Assembly (NCBI RefSeq): GCF_036867195.1
Contig: NZ_JBAJII010000001.1
Coordinates: forward strand, 930,001 to 994,000
Origin: Arthrobacter sp. Soc17.1.1.1
GTDB lineage: Bacteria > Actinomycetota > Actinomycetes > Actinomycetales > Micrococcaceae
Direction of reading: 5' to 3'
Length of the DNA stretch: 64,000 bases
Shown: in pieces, positions 18,566-27,280 of the stretch
Layout: every line of letters starts with the position of its first letter
Numbering within the stretch: the stretch's first letter is position 1
Translations under genes and position numbers: made by a program
Notes under the pieces: model-generated
The model's database searches: none
Told to the model about the DNA's origin: nothing
What the model saw: the letters and a program-made list of their open reading frames with translations, nothing else

Positions 18566-19705
18566 ATGAATACCGAGAGGGCCGCTGCCCAGACCCCCGA
18601 CAACGTGCTGGACCGCTTCCACGGCGTCATCCCCGCGGGAGGCACGGGCACGCGCCTGTGGCCCCTCTCCCGGGCGGCCGCGCCGAAGTTCCTGCACGAC
18701 CTCACCGGTTCCGGCAGCACGCTGATCCGGGCGACCTACGACCGGCTCCGGCCCCTGTGCGACGGCCGCACCATGGTGGTCACGGGGATCGTGCACCGCC
18801 GGGCCGTCCTCGCGCAGCTGCCGGAGATCGAGGACATGAACCTCATCCTGGAGTCGGAGCCGAAGGACTCCGGTGCCGCGATCGGCCTCGCCGCCGCCAT
18901 CCTGCACCAGCGCGACCCGAGCATCATCATGGGGTCCTTCGCCGCGGACCAGGTGATCGCGCCCGTGGAGGTCTTCCAGGCCGCCGTCCGGGAGGCCATC
19001 CACACGGCCGCCCGCGGGTACATCGTCACGATCGGCATCAAGCCGACCCACGCCTCCACCGGCTTCGGGTACATCCGCGCCGGCGAGTCCCTCGCGGCCG
19101 AGGGCGCCCCCAGCGCCCGCGCCGTCATCGAGTTCGTGGAGAAGCCGTCGCAGGAGGTCGCCGACGGCTACATCGACAGCGGCAACTACTCGTGGAACGC
19201 CGGCATGTTCGTGGCGCCGGTGGACCTCATGCTCAAGCACCTCTCCGCCAACGAGCCCGAGCTCTACGCGGGCCTGATGGAGATCGCCGGCGCCTGGGAC
19301 ACCCCCCGGCGGGTCGAGGTGGCCCGCCGCGTGTGGCCCACCCTCCCGAAGATCGCCATCGACTACGCCGTGGCCGAGCCCGCGGCCGCCGCGGGCGACG
19401 TCGCCATGATCCCGGGCGAGTTCAACTGGGACGACGTCGGGGACTTCGCCGCGATCGGCCGCCTGAACCCGGCGGAGGAGAACAGCGAACTGACGGTGAT
19501 GGGGGAGGGCGCGCGCGTGTTCTCCGAGAACGCCTCGGGCATCGTCGTGTCCGACACCAAGCGCGTGATCGCACTGATCGGCATCGACGACGTCGTCATC
19601 GTCGACACCCCCGACGCCCTGCTCGTGACGACCAAGGAGCACGCCCAGGAGGTCAAGAAGGCCGTGGAGCGCCTGCGTGCCAGCGGTGACACCGACGTGC
19701 TGTAG
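18566..19705 (+). CDS. manC: mannose-1-phosphate guanylyltransferase
   Basis: The enzyme makes GDP-mannose from mannose-1-phosphate and GTP for cell-envelope glycans. The 379-residue protein starts with the nucleotidyltransferase signature IPAGGTGTRLWPLSR, then FVEKP, SGNYSWNAGMF and a left-handed helix-like C-terminus (VIALIGIDDVVIVDTPDALL). No phosphomannose isomerase domain is fused. The ATG lies 7 nt after TACCGT, suggesting leaderless translation. In-frame starts upstream to 18491 would overlap the inverted repeat and are less likely. Confidence 0.93.
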   Translation: MNTERAAAQTPDNVLDRFHGVIPAGGTGTRLWPLSRAAAPKFLHDLTGSGSTLIRATYDRLRPLCDGRTMVVTGIVHRRAVLAQLPEIEDMNLILESEPKDSGAAIGLAAAILHQRDPSIIMGSFAADQVIAPVEVFQAAVREAIHTAARGYIVTIGIKPTHASTGFGYIRAGESLAAEGAPSARAVIEFVEKPSQEVADGYIDSGNYSWNAGMFVAPVDLMLKHLSANEPELYAGLMEIAGAWDTPRRVEVARRVWPTLPKIAIDYAVAEPAAAAGDVAMIPGEFNWDDVGDFAAIGRLNPAEENSELTVMGEGARVFSENASGIVVSDTKRVIALIGIDDVVIVDTPDALLVTTKEHAQEVKKAVERLRASGDTDVL

Positions 19706-19785
19706 CGCCGACGCCCTGCAGGGGGCCGATCTGTCGAACACCGCGCCCGCGGTGACCCGGGTGGGGGTGCCCGCCCTGCGGTCGG

Positions 19786-19791
19786 TAGGCT
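19786..19791 (+). promoter_or_regulatory. -10 element for the leaderless M20 amidohydrolase gene
   Basis: TAGGCT is followed by exactly 6 nt and then the GTG start at 19798, with no RBS. Confidence 0.6.
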
Positions 19792-19797
19792 GAGCGG

Positions 19798-21000
19798 GTG
19801 GAAACGTTCATCACGCAGACGCCGACCTCCCGGGTGGGAGCCGCCCTCGAGCAGCTCCACGACGAGCTGGTGCAGATCCGGCGCGACCTGCACCGCAACC
19901 CCGAACTGTCCTACAAGGAGCACCGCACCACGGATGTCCTCGTGGCCCGGCTCGAGCAGGCGGGGCTCTCCCCGCAGCGGCTCGAGGGGACGGGCGTGTT
20001 CGTCGACGTCGGCAGCGGACCGCTCCGGCTGGCGCTGCGCGCCGACATCGACGCGCTGCCGATCATCGAGGAGACGGGCCTTCCCTTCGAGTCCGCCACG
20101 ACGGGCGTCACCCACGCGTGCGGGCACGACATCCACACCACCGTGATGCTCGGCGTCGCGCTCGTGCTCGCCGGGATCCACGCCGACGAGGGGCTGCCCG
20201 GCACGGTGAGGATCATCTTCCAGCCCGCGGAGGAGCTGATGCCCGGCGGTGCGCTCGACGTCATCGCGCAGGGCGTCCTCACCGGTGTCCCGCGGATCCT
20301 CGCGCTGCACTGCGACCCTCGGATCGACGTGGGCCTGGTGGGCACCCGCATCGGGGCCATCACCTCCGCGTCGGACACCATCCGCGTCGAGCTCAGCGGG
20401 CGCGGCGGCCACACCTCGCGCCCCCACCTGACCGAGGACCTCGTCTTCGCGCTCGCCTCCATCGCCGTGAACGTCCCGGCCGTCCTGTCGCGCCGGATCG
20501 ACGTCCGCAGCGCCGTGTCCGTGGTGTGGGGCCAGATCCATGCCGGCTCCGCCCCCAACGCGATCCCCGCCCACGGGTTCATGTCCGGGACCCTCCGCTG
20601 CCTCGAGGGGGAGGCCTGGCACTCGGCCGGCGAGATGCTCGACCGCGCGGTGCGCGAGGTCGCGGCCCCGTTCGGCGTGGACGTCAGGCTCGAGCACATC
20701 CGCGGGGTGCCTCCCGTGGTGAACCAGGAGGCCGAGACCGGGCTCCTGGAGGCCGCCGCACGCGCGGAGCTCGGCTCGCACGCCGTCGTCCTGACGCCCC
20801 AGTCCATGGGCGGGGAGGACTTCGCCTGGATGACGCAGGAGGTGCCCGGCGCCATGATGAGGCTCGGCACGCGGACACCCGGCGGCGAGACGTTCGACCT
20901 GCACCGGGGCGACTACGCGCCGGACGAGCGGGCCATCGGCTGCGGCGTGCGCGTCATGGCCGCCGCCGCCCTCCAGGTCGTGTTCGGCGACGACGCCTGA
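19798..21000 (+). CDS. M20 family amidohydrolase (peptidase D-like)
   Basis: The 400-residue protein belongs to the IAA-amino acid/N-acyl-amino acid hydrolase branch. Evidence is IRRDLHRNPELSYKE, the metal-binding THACGHDIHTT, FQPAEELMPGGALD, the dimerisation-domain SGRGGHTSRPH and the C-terminal MGGEDFAWMTQEVPG. Two metal ions are usual, bridged by the Cys/His/Glu/Asp ligands seen here. The substrate (an N-acylated amino acid or conjugate) cannot be fixed from sequence. It stands alone between manC and the nucleoside transporter. Confidence 0.87.
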   Translation: METFITQTPTSRVGAALEQLHDELVQIRRDLHRNPELSYKEHRTTDVLVARLEQAGLSPQRLEGTGVFVDVGSGPLRLALRADIDALPIIEETGLPFESATTGVTHACGHDIHTTVMLGVALVLAGIHADEGLPGTVRIIFQPAEELMPGGALDVIAQGVLTGVPRILALHCDPRIDVGLVGTRIGAITSASDTIRVELSGRGGHTSRPHLTEDLVFALASIAVNVPAVLSRRIDVRSAVSVVWGQIHAGSAPNAIPAHGFMSGTLRCLEGEAWHSAGEMLDRAVREVAAPFGVDVRLEHIRGVPPVVNQEAETGLLEAAARAELGSHAVVLTPQSMGGEDFAWMTQEVPGAMMRLGTRTPGGETFDLHRGDYAPDERAIGCGVRVMAAAALQVVFGDDA

Positions 21001-21260
21001 CGCCGGGGCCCCGGCCCCGGCCCCGCCCGCTGCCGTCCCGGAGGGCGCCGCGCATAACGAAACCCGAACGATCCTCCCCTCCGGGCGGGCCGTGTAGTGC
21101 TCCCCGTCACTTGGCCCTTAGGATGTTCGCATACGTGCTGCACCGACGGTGTCGCGGCGCCACGGTCTTCCAGTGACAACAGAGCCCCGGATCGCATGAG
21201 AACCGGGATGGTCACTCACTGGTACTCGTACCCGTGGCGCATTTCTTTCCTGGAGGCATT

Positions 21261-22373
21261 TTGAAGAACTCACTGCGCAAGTTTTCGCGCGGCACCGGCC
21301 TGTCCGCCGCCGTCCTCGGCGTATCGGCGCTCGTCCTCTCCGGCTGCGGTGCGCCGCCGGCCGAGGATTCGTCCGGCGGCGGCGCCGGCACCGAAGCCAG
21401 CTCCGACTACCTCGGCTGCATCGTCTCCGACTCGGGCGGATTCGACGACCGCTCCTTCAACCAGTCCAGCTACGAGGGACTGAAGAAGGCGGAGACGGAC
21501 CTCGGCATCAAGATCAACCAGGCCGAGTCCCAGGCGGAGACCGACTTCGGCCCCAACGTCGACCAGATGGTCCAGGCCGGCTGCAACCTGACCGTCACCG
21601 TCGGCTTCCTGCTCGCCGACACCACGAAGGCCGCCGCCGAGGCGAACCCGGACGCGAACTTCGCGATCGTCGACGACAACTCGATCACGGCCGACAACGT
21701 CAAGCCGATCATCTACGACACGGCCCAGGCGGCGTTCCTCGCCGGCTACACGGCCGCGGCGACGAGCGAGACCGGCAAGGTCGCCACGTACGGCGGCATC
21801 AACATCCCCACCGTGACCATCTTCATGGACGGCTTCGCCGAGGGCGTCGCCTACTTCAACGAGGAGACGGGCGGCGACGTGCAGCTCCTCGGCTGGGACA
21901 AGGAGAGCCAGAACGGCACCTTCGTCGGCAACTTCGAGGACGCGGCCGCCGGCAAGACCAACACCCAGAACTTCATCAACGAGGGCGCCGACATCATCAT
22001 GCCGGTCGCCGGCCCGGTGGGCTCCGGCACGCTCGACGCCGTCATCGAGGCCAACGGCGCCGGCAAGGACGTCAAGGCCATCTGGGTCGACTCCGACGGC
22101 TACGAGACCGCCGGCAAGGGCGAGGAGTTCATCCTCACCTCCGTCATGAAGCTCATGGGCGACGCCGTCGAGGACGTCATCAGCACGGACGTCGAGGGCA
22201 ACTTCGACAACACCCCGTACGTGGGCACCCTCGAGAACGGTGGAGTGGCGCTCGCGCCGTTCCACGACCAGGAAGCCAACGTGCCGGCCGATCTGCAGAC
22301 GAAGCTCGACGAGCTGAAGGACCAGATCATCGCGGGCGAGATCACGGTCGACTCGGCCGCCAGCCCCAAGTAG
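21261..22373 (+). CDS. BMP/PnrA-like nucleoside-binding lipoprotein
   Basis: The 370-residue exported lipoprotein starts at a TTG with TGGAGG 6 nt upstream, followed by a basic n-region and the lipobox LVLSGC. The mature part has IVSDSGGFDDRSFNQSSYEGL, VGFLLADTT and GPVGSGTLDAVIEANG, typical of the BMP family. Known members bind purine or pyrimidine nucleosides; the downstream salvage enzymes support that role here. It is first in the transporter gene order and separated from the ATPase by a strong terminator. A 260-bp gap upstream holds a short palindrome (GGTACTCGTACC, 21221-21232) but no promoter I can defend. Confidence 0.92.
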   Translation: MKNSLRKFSRGTGLSAAVLGVSALVLSGCGAPPAEDSSGGGAGTEASSDYLGCIVSDSGGFDDRSFNQSSYEGLKKAETDLGIKINQAESQAETDFGPNVDQMVQAGCNLTVTVGFLLADTTKAAAEANPDANFAIVDDNSITADNVKPIIYDTAQAAFLAGYTAAATSETGKVATYGGINIPTVTIFMDGFAEGVAYFNEETGGDVQLLGWDKESQNGTFVGNFEDAAAGKTNTQNFINEGADIIMPVAGPVGSGTLDAVIEANGAGKDVKAIWVDSDGYETAGKGEEFILTSVMKLMGDAVEDVISTDVEGNFDNTPYVGTLENGGVALAPFHDQEANVPADLQTKLDELKDQIIAGEITVDSAASPK

Positions 22374-22393
22374 CACCGACCACCGCATCCACG

Positions 22394-22433
22394 CCGCCTT
22401 CCTCCCTGCGGATCCCCGCAGGGAGGAAGGCGG
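22394..22433 (+). terminator. terminator/attenuator after the nucleoside-binding lipoprotein
   Basis: A perfect 18-bp stem (arms 22394-22411 and 22416-22433) with a 4-nt loop is followed by TTTGCGTT. It should stop or reduce transcription between the binding protein and the ATPase gene, allowing more binding protein than transporter. Confidence 0.85.
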
Positions 22434-22546
22434 TTTGCGTTCGTCCCCGGTGCGTGGCACCGAGCCGCACCCGGTATCCTTTCCGGTGACTTCCGCACGG
22501 GTTCTCGCCTGACGAGAGACGTGAGAACAACAGAACAGGCTGAGCT

Positions 22547-24091
22547 GTGAAACTCGAACTGATCGGCATCACGAAGCGCTTCGGATCGCTCGTCGCCAAC
22601 GACTCCATCGACCTCGTGGTGGAACCCGGACAGGTGCACAGCCTGCTCGGGGAGAACGGGGCCGGCAAGTCGACCCTCATGAACGTGCTGTACGGGCTCT
22701 ACGACCCCACCGAGGGTGAGATCCGGGTCGACGACAGGCCCGTGACCTTCAAGGGCCCCGGGGACGCGATGGCCGCCGGGATCGGCATGGTGCACCAGCA
22801 CTTCATGCTCGTGCCGGTCTTCACCGTCGCGGAGAACGTGGCCCTCGGCAACGAGGCCACGAAGGCCGGCGGCATGCTGAACCTGCAGGAGACGCGCACG
22901 CGGATCCGGAAGATCTCCGACCAATACGGGTTCGACGTCGATCCCGACGCCGTGGTCGAGGACCTCCCGGTCGGTGTCCAGCAGCGCGTCGAGATCATCA
23001 AGGCCCTCGTCCGCGACGCCGAGGTGCTGATCCTCGACGAGCCCACCGCCGTGCTGACGCCCAAGGAGACCGACGAGCTGCTCGGCATCATGGCGCAGCT
23101 GAAGGCGGACGGGAAGTCGATCGTGTTCATCTCGCACAAGCTGCGCGAGGTCAAGGCCGTCTCCGACGTCATCACCGTGGTCCGCCGCGGCAAGGTGGTC
23201 GGCACCGCCGACCCGAGCGCTCCCACCACGGAACTCGCGTCCCTCATGGTCGGTCGGTCCGTCAGCCTGACGCTCGACAAGAAGCCCGCCACGCTCGGCG
23301 AGGTGACCTTCAAGGTCCGGGACCTCACCGTGCAGGCCACGAACGGGCAGCGCGTGGTGGACGGCCTGAGCTTCGACGTCGCCGAGGGCGAGATCCTCGC
23401 CGTCGCCGGCGTGCAGGGCAACGGGCAGACCGAGCTCACCGAGGCCATCATGGGCCTGCAGGACCACGTCACGGGATCCATCACCCTCGGCGGCAACGAG
23501 CTCGTGGGCCGCAGCGTCAAGGACATCATCCGCGCCGGCGTCGGGTTCGTCCCCGAGGACCGCAGCGTCGAGGGCCTCGTGGGTACGTTCTCCGTGGCCG
23601 AGAACCTCATCCTCAACCGGTACGACGACGCCCCGTTCGCGAAGGGGCTGTCCATGTCGCCGTCGGCCATCGAGAAGAACGCCGACGAGAAGATCGCCGA
23701 GTACGACGTCCGCACGCAGTCGGCGTCCGCCGCGGCCGGCACCCTGTCCGGCGGCAACCAGCAGAAGGTCGTCATGGCCCGCGAGTTCTCGCGGCCGCTC
23801 AAACTGTTCATCGCCTCGCAGCCCACCCGCGGCGTCGACGTCGGGTCCATCGAGTTCCTGCACCGCCGCATCGTCGCCGAACGCGACGGCGGCACGCCCG
23901 TCATCATCGTCTCCACGGAGCTCGACGAGGTCCTGGAGCTCGCCGACCGCATCGCCGTGCTGTACCGCGGCCGCCTCATGGGGATCGTGCCCGGCGCGGT
24001 CTCGCGCGATGTCCTCGGCCTCATGATGGCCGGCATGCCCGCCGACGAAGCGCTGGCGCAGGCCCACGACGTTCAAGGAGGAAACCTGTGA
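22547..24091 (+). CDS. nucleoside ABC transporter ATPase (double NBD)
   Basis: The 514-residue protein contains two ABC domains in tandem. The first (about 1-240) has GENGAGKST, VGVQQRVEI in place of a canonical signature and LILDEPTAVLT. The second (about 255-505) has VAGVQGNGQTELTE and LSGGNQQKVVMAREF. Degenerate catalytic residues in one half are usual for the sugar/nucleoside (RbsA/YufO) subfamily. In the second half the Walker B region reads LKLFIASQPTRGVD. It overlaps the first permease by 4 bp (GTGA). Confidence 0.92.
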   Translation: MKLELIGITKRFGSLVANDSIDLVVEPGQVHSLLGENGAGKSTLMNVLYGLYDPTEGEIRVDDRPVTFKGPGDAMAAGIGMVHQHFMLVPVFTVAENVALGNEATKAGGMLNLQETRTRIRKISDQYGFDVDPDAVVEDLPVGVQQRVEIIKALVRDAEVLILDEPTAVLTPKETDELLGIMAQLKADGKSIVFISHKLREVKAVSDVITVVRRGKVVGTADPSAPTTELASLMVGRSVSLTLDKKPATLGEVTFKVRDLTVQATNGQRVVDGLSFDVAEGEILAVAGVQGNGQTELTEAIMGLQDHVTGSITLGGNELVGRSVKDIIRAGVGFVPEDRSVEGLVGTFSVAENLILNRYDDAPFAKGLSMSPSAIEKNADEKIAEYDVRTQSASAAAGTLSGGNQQKVVMAREFSRPLKLFIASQPTRGVDVGSIEFLHRRIVAERDGGTPVIIVSTELDEVLELADRIAVLYRGRLMGIVPGAVSRDVLGLMMAGMPADEALAQAHDVQGGNL

Positions 24092-25485
24092 CCCCGCAGG
24101 AGGAACGGCCGGCAGTCCCGGCCACCGGCGAGGGTGCCCCGCACCCGCGCCGGGAAGCGAAAGACGCCGCCCGCCAGGACGAGGTGCGCCTCGAGAACGC
24201 CGTGGAGACCGCCGGAGGGGAGGTGCCGCCCCCGGCCGTGCCCGCGACGGCGGCCGGCCTCGGCGCCGGTCCCGGGCCGGACGCCACGCTGATGCAGCGC
24301 ATCATGACGGGCAACGCGCTCGTCGCGTTCCTGTCCGTGGTGCTGTCCCTGGTCCTCGGCGGCCTGCTCATCGCGGTGACGGACCAGAACGTCGCCCGGG
24401 CGTCGTCGTACTTCTTCAGCCGCCCCCAGGACACCCTGGCCGCGGCGTGGACGGCCGCCTCGAGCGCGTACCTCGCCCTGTTCCAGGGCTCCGTGCTCAA
24501 CTTCGAGGGGGACACCTTCACGCGGGTGGTCTACCCCCTGACGCAGACCCTGACCGTCGCGACGCCGCTCATCTGCGCCGGTCTCGGCGTGGCCCTCGCG
24601 TTCCGGGCGGGCCTGTTCAACATCGGCGCCCAGGGGCAGATCCTCATCGGCGCGACGTTCGCCGGCTGGATCGGCTTCACCCTGCACCTGCCGGCCGGGA
24701 TCCACCTGCTGCTCGTGATCCTCGCCGGCATGGTCGGCGGCGCCGTCTGGGCCGGACTCGTGGGACTCCTCAAGGCCCGCACCGGCGCCCACGAGGTCAT
24801 CCTCACCATCATGTTCAACTACATCGCGACGAACCTGGTGCTGTACTTCCTGAGCACCCCGGCGTTCCAGCGACCGGGGTCCACGAACCCCATCAGTCCC
24901 CAGCTCGACGCGACGGCGCTCTACCCGCCGCTGCTCGGACCGGCCTTCCGCCTCCACTGGGGCTTCGTGGTCGCCGTGCTCGCCACCGTCTTCGTCTGGT
25001 GGCTGCTGAACCGCTCGACCGTCGGCTTCGAACTCCGGGCCGTCGGCGCGAACCCGAGCGCCGCCCGCACGGCAGGCGTCAACGTCAGCAAGGGCTACAT
25101 CCTGGCCATGGCCATCGCCGGAGCCCTCGCGGGCCTGGCCGGCGTGGCACAGGTGTCGGGCACCGAGAAGGTCCTGACCTCGGGCGTCGCCGCGAGCTTC
25201 GGCTTCGACGCGATCACCGTGGCGCTCCTCGGCCGCTCCTCGCCGTGGGGCACCTTCGCCGCCGGTATCCTCTTCGGGGCGTTCCGGGCCGGGGGAGTGG
25301 CCATGCAGGCCTCCACGGGCACCAGCATCGACATCGTCCTCGTGGTGCAGTCGCTCATCGTCCTCTTCATCGCAGCGCCGCCGCTCGTCCGCGCGCTGTT
25401 CCGCCTCCCCGCACCCGGAGCCTCCCGCGCCGGCAAGGGCGGCGCCTCGACCCGCACGCCAGCCTCGACCGGAGCAGCAGCATGA
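24088..25485 (+). CDS. nucleoside ABC transporter permease (YufP-like)
   Basis: The 465-residue protein has about 65 disordered, charged residues at the N-terminus, then eight or more membrane segments. Family motifs are AFRAGLFNIGAQGQILIGA, GAHEVILTIMFNYIA and FGFDAITVALLGRSSPWGT. These match the BPD_transp_2 family used with BMP-type binding proteins. GGAGGAAA precedes the GTG start. It ends in a 4-bp ATGA overlap with the second permease. Confidence 0.9.
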   Translation: MTPQEERPAVPATGEGAPHPRREAKDAARQDEVRLENAVETAGGEVPPPAVPATAAGLGAGPGPDATLMQRIMTGNALVAFLSVVLSLVLGGLLIAVTDQNVARASSYFFSRPQDTLAAAWTAASSAYLALFQGSVLNFEGDTFTRVVYPLTQTLTVATPLICAGLGVALAFRAGLFNIGAQGQILIGATFAGWIGFTLHLPAGIHLLLVILAGMVGGAVWAGLVGLLKARTGAHEVILTIMFNYIATNLVLYFLSTPAFQRPGSTNPISPQLDATALYPPLLGPAFRLHWGFVVAVLATVFVWWLLNRSTVGFELRAVGANPSAARTAGVNVSKGYILAMAIAGALAGLAGVAQVSGTEKVLTSGVAASFGFDAITVALLGRSSPWGTFAAGILFGAFRAGGVAMQASTGTSIDIVLVVQSLIVLFIAAPPLVRALFRLPAPGASRAGKGGASTRTPASTGAAA

Positions 25486-26789
25486 GCACAGCGATCGCAC
25501 GCCATGAGAGCGACCAGAGCAAGAATCCCGCCCGCGGTACCGGCGACGCCGGCGTGCGCAGCTGGAAGAACCCCATCATCCTGTCCGTCGTCGCCCTCTT
25601 CGCGCTCCTGGTCTTCGCCCTGGGCGCGCCGGGCAACGACGTCACGTTCCGGCTGTCGGAGGACAACGACCCGATCGTGCTCCCCTCGATCGTCGTGTCC
25701 GCCCCCGTGATCGGCTGGATCGCGGCCCTCGCGATGCTCGCCCTCGCGGTCCTCGCGATCCTCCGCACCCGCTCCGGGCAGAAGGTCCCCACGTGGGTGC
25801 TCGCCGTGTTCGCGGTGCTGTTCCTCGTCGCCTTCCTGACGTGGGTGGTGGGCAGCGCCCGCACCCCGAACGTGGCCCTCTACGGGCTCCTCGCGGGGTC
25901 CGTGACCCTCGCGGTGCCGCTGATCTTCGGATCGCTCTCCGGCGTGCTCTGCGAGCGTTCGGGCGTCGTGAACATCGCCATCGAGGGGCAGCTGCTGTTC
26001 GGCGCGTTCGCAGCGGCCGTCGCGGCGTCGCTCTCCGGCAGCGCGTTCGTCGGCCTCCTCGCGGCGGCCGTCGCGGGCGTCCTCGTCTCGCTCGTCCTGG
26101 CCGTCTTCAGCATCCGCTACGTGGTCAACCAGGTCATCGTCGGCGTGGTGCTGAACGTGCTCGTCTCCGGCCTCACCGGGTTCCTGTTCTCCGCCGTCCT
26201 CAGCGAGGACTCGGAGCGGTGGAACTCCCCGCCGCGCCTGCCCGTCATCGAGATCCCGCTGCTCGCCGACATCCCCGTGATCGGCCCGATCCTCTTCCAG
26301 CAGACCATCGTGGGCTACCTCATGTACGTCGCGGTCGCCGTGGTCTACGTGGCCCTCTACCACTCCCGCTGGGGCCTGCGCACGCGCGCGGTCGGCGAGC
26401 ACCCGAAGGCCGCCGACACCCTCGGCGTCAACGTCAACCGGATGCGCTTCATGAACGTCCTGCTCGCCGGTGTGGTGGCCGGGATCGGCGGGTCCTTCTT
26501 CACGCTCGTGGCCGTGTCGGGCTTCGGCCGCGACATGACGGCCGGCCAGGGCTACATCGCCCTGGCGGCGCTCATCTTCGGCCGCTGGAACCCGATCGGC
26601 GCGTTCTTCGCGGCGCTGCTGTTCGGCTTCGCGACCAACCTGTCCAACGTCCTGAGCCTGCTCGGCACCCCGGTGCCGGACCAGTTCCTGCGCATGCTGC
26701 CCTACGTGGTGACGGTCTTCGCCGTCGCCGGCCTCGTGGGCCGCTCGCGGGCACCGGGCGCCAGCGGCATCCCCTACATCAAGGGCTAG
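25482..26789 (+). CDS. nucleoside ABC transporter permease (YufQ-like)
   Basis: The 435-residue protein has an N-terminal hydrophobic module of three membrane segments to about residue 125. The BPD_transp_2 core follows: CERSGVVNIAIEGQLLFGAF, VVNQVIVGVVLNVLVSGLTG and GQGYIALAALIFGRWNP. It partners the previous permease. The extra N-terminal segments are longer than in the shortest homologues. The cytidine deaminase gene starts 11 bp after its stop, so import and salvage are co-transcribed. Confidence 0.9.
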   Translation: MSTAIARHESDQSKNPARGTGDAGVRSWKNPIILSVVALFALLVFALGAPGNDVTFRLSEDNDPIVLPSIVVSAPVIGWIAALAMLALAVLAILRTRSGQKVPTWVLAVFAVLFLVAFLTWVVGSARTPNVALYGLLAGSVTLAVPLIFGSLSGVLCERSGVVNIAIEGQLLFGAFAAAVAASLSGSAFVGLLAAAVAGVLVSLVLAVFSIRYVVNQVIVGVVLNVLVSGLTGFLFSAVLSEDSERWNSPPRLPVIEIPLLADIPVIGPILFQQTIVGYLMYVAVAVVYVALYHSRWGLRTRAVGEHPKAADTLGVNVNRMRFMNVLLAGVVAGIGGSFFTLVAVSGFGRDMTAGQGYIALAALIFGRWNPIGAFFAALLFGFATNLSNVLSLLGTPVPDQFLRMLPYVVTVFAVAGLVGRSRAPGASGIPYIKG

Positions 26790-26800
26790 GAGCACCCGCC

Positions 26801-27211
26801 ATGACCGACCAGCAGACTCCGGGGACCGAGATCCCCTGGGACACCCTCGCCGCCACGGCCACGGAGGCCATGCGCCGCGCCTACGTGCCGTACTCGAAGT
26901 TCCCCGTGGGGGCGGCTGCCCTCCTCGACGACGGCCGGATCATCTCCGGCTGCAACGTGGAGAACGCCTCCTACGGGCTGACGCTGTGCGCCGAGTGCGC
27001 CCTCGTCAGCGCGCTCGCCATGAGCGGCGGCGGCCGCATCCGCGCATTCAGCTGCGTGGACAGCGACGGCGCCACGCTCATGCCGTGCGGGCGCTGCCGC
27101 CAGCTGCTGTACGAATTCAGGGCACCCGACATGGTGCTCATGACCGTCAGCGGCATCCGCACCATGGACGAGGTCCTGCCGGACGCCTTCGGGCCGCAGC
27201 ACCTCGCCTGA
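26801..27211 (+). CDS. cdd: cytidine deaminase
   Basis: This 136-residue homotetrameric-type enzyme deaminates cytidine and deoxycytidine to uridine forms. The zinc site is split as LCAECALVSAL (Cys and catalytic Glu) and MPCGRCRQLLYEF (two Cys), and substrate-binding NVENASYGLT is present. Length is typical of the short bacterial form. The start ATG has AGGAGC upstream. It acts on nucleosides delivered by the ABC system and feeds the phosphorylase encoded next. Confidence 0.96.
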   Translation: MTDQQTPGTEIPWDTLAATATEAMRRAYVPYSKFPVGAAALLDDGRIISGCNVENASYGLTLCAECALVSALAMSGGGRIRAFSCVDSDGATLMPCGRCRQLLYEFRAPDMVLMTVSGIRTMDEVLPDAFGPQHLA

Positions 27212-27280
27212 GCACCCTTCTCCACCAGTTCCCACCAGCTTCTGGCAGCTTCCACCAGCCGAACAACCCGAGGACCCTCC

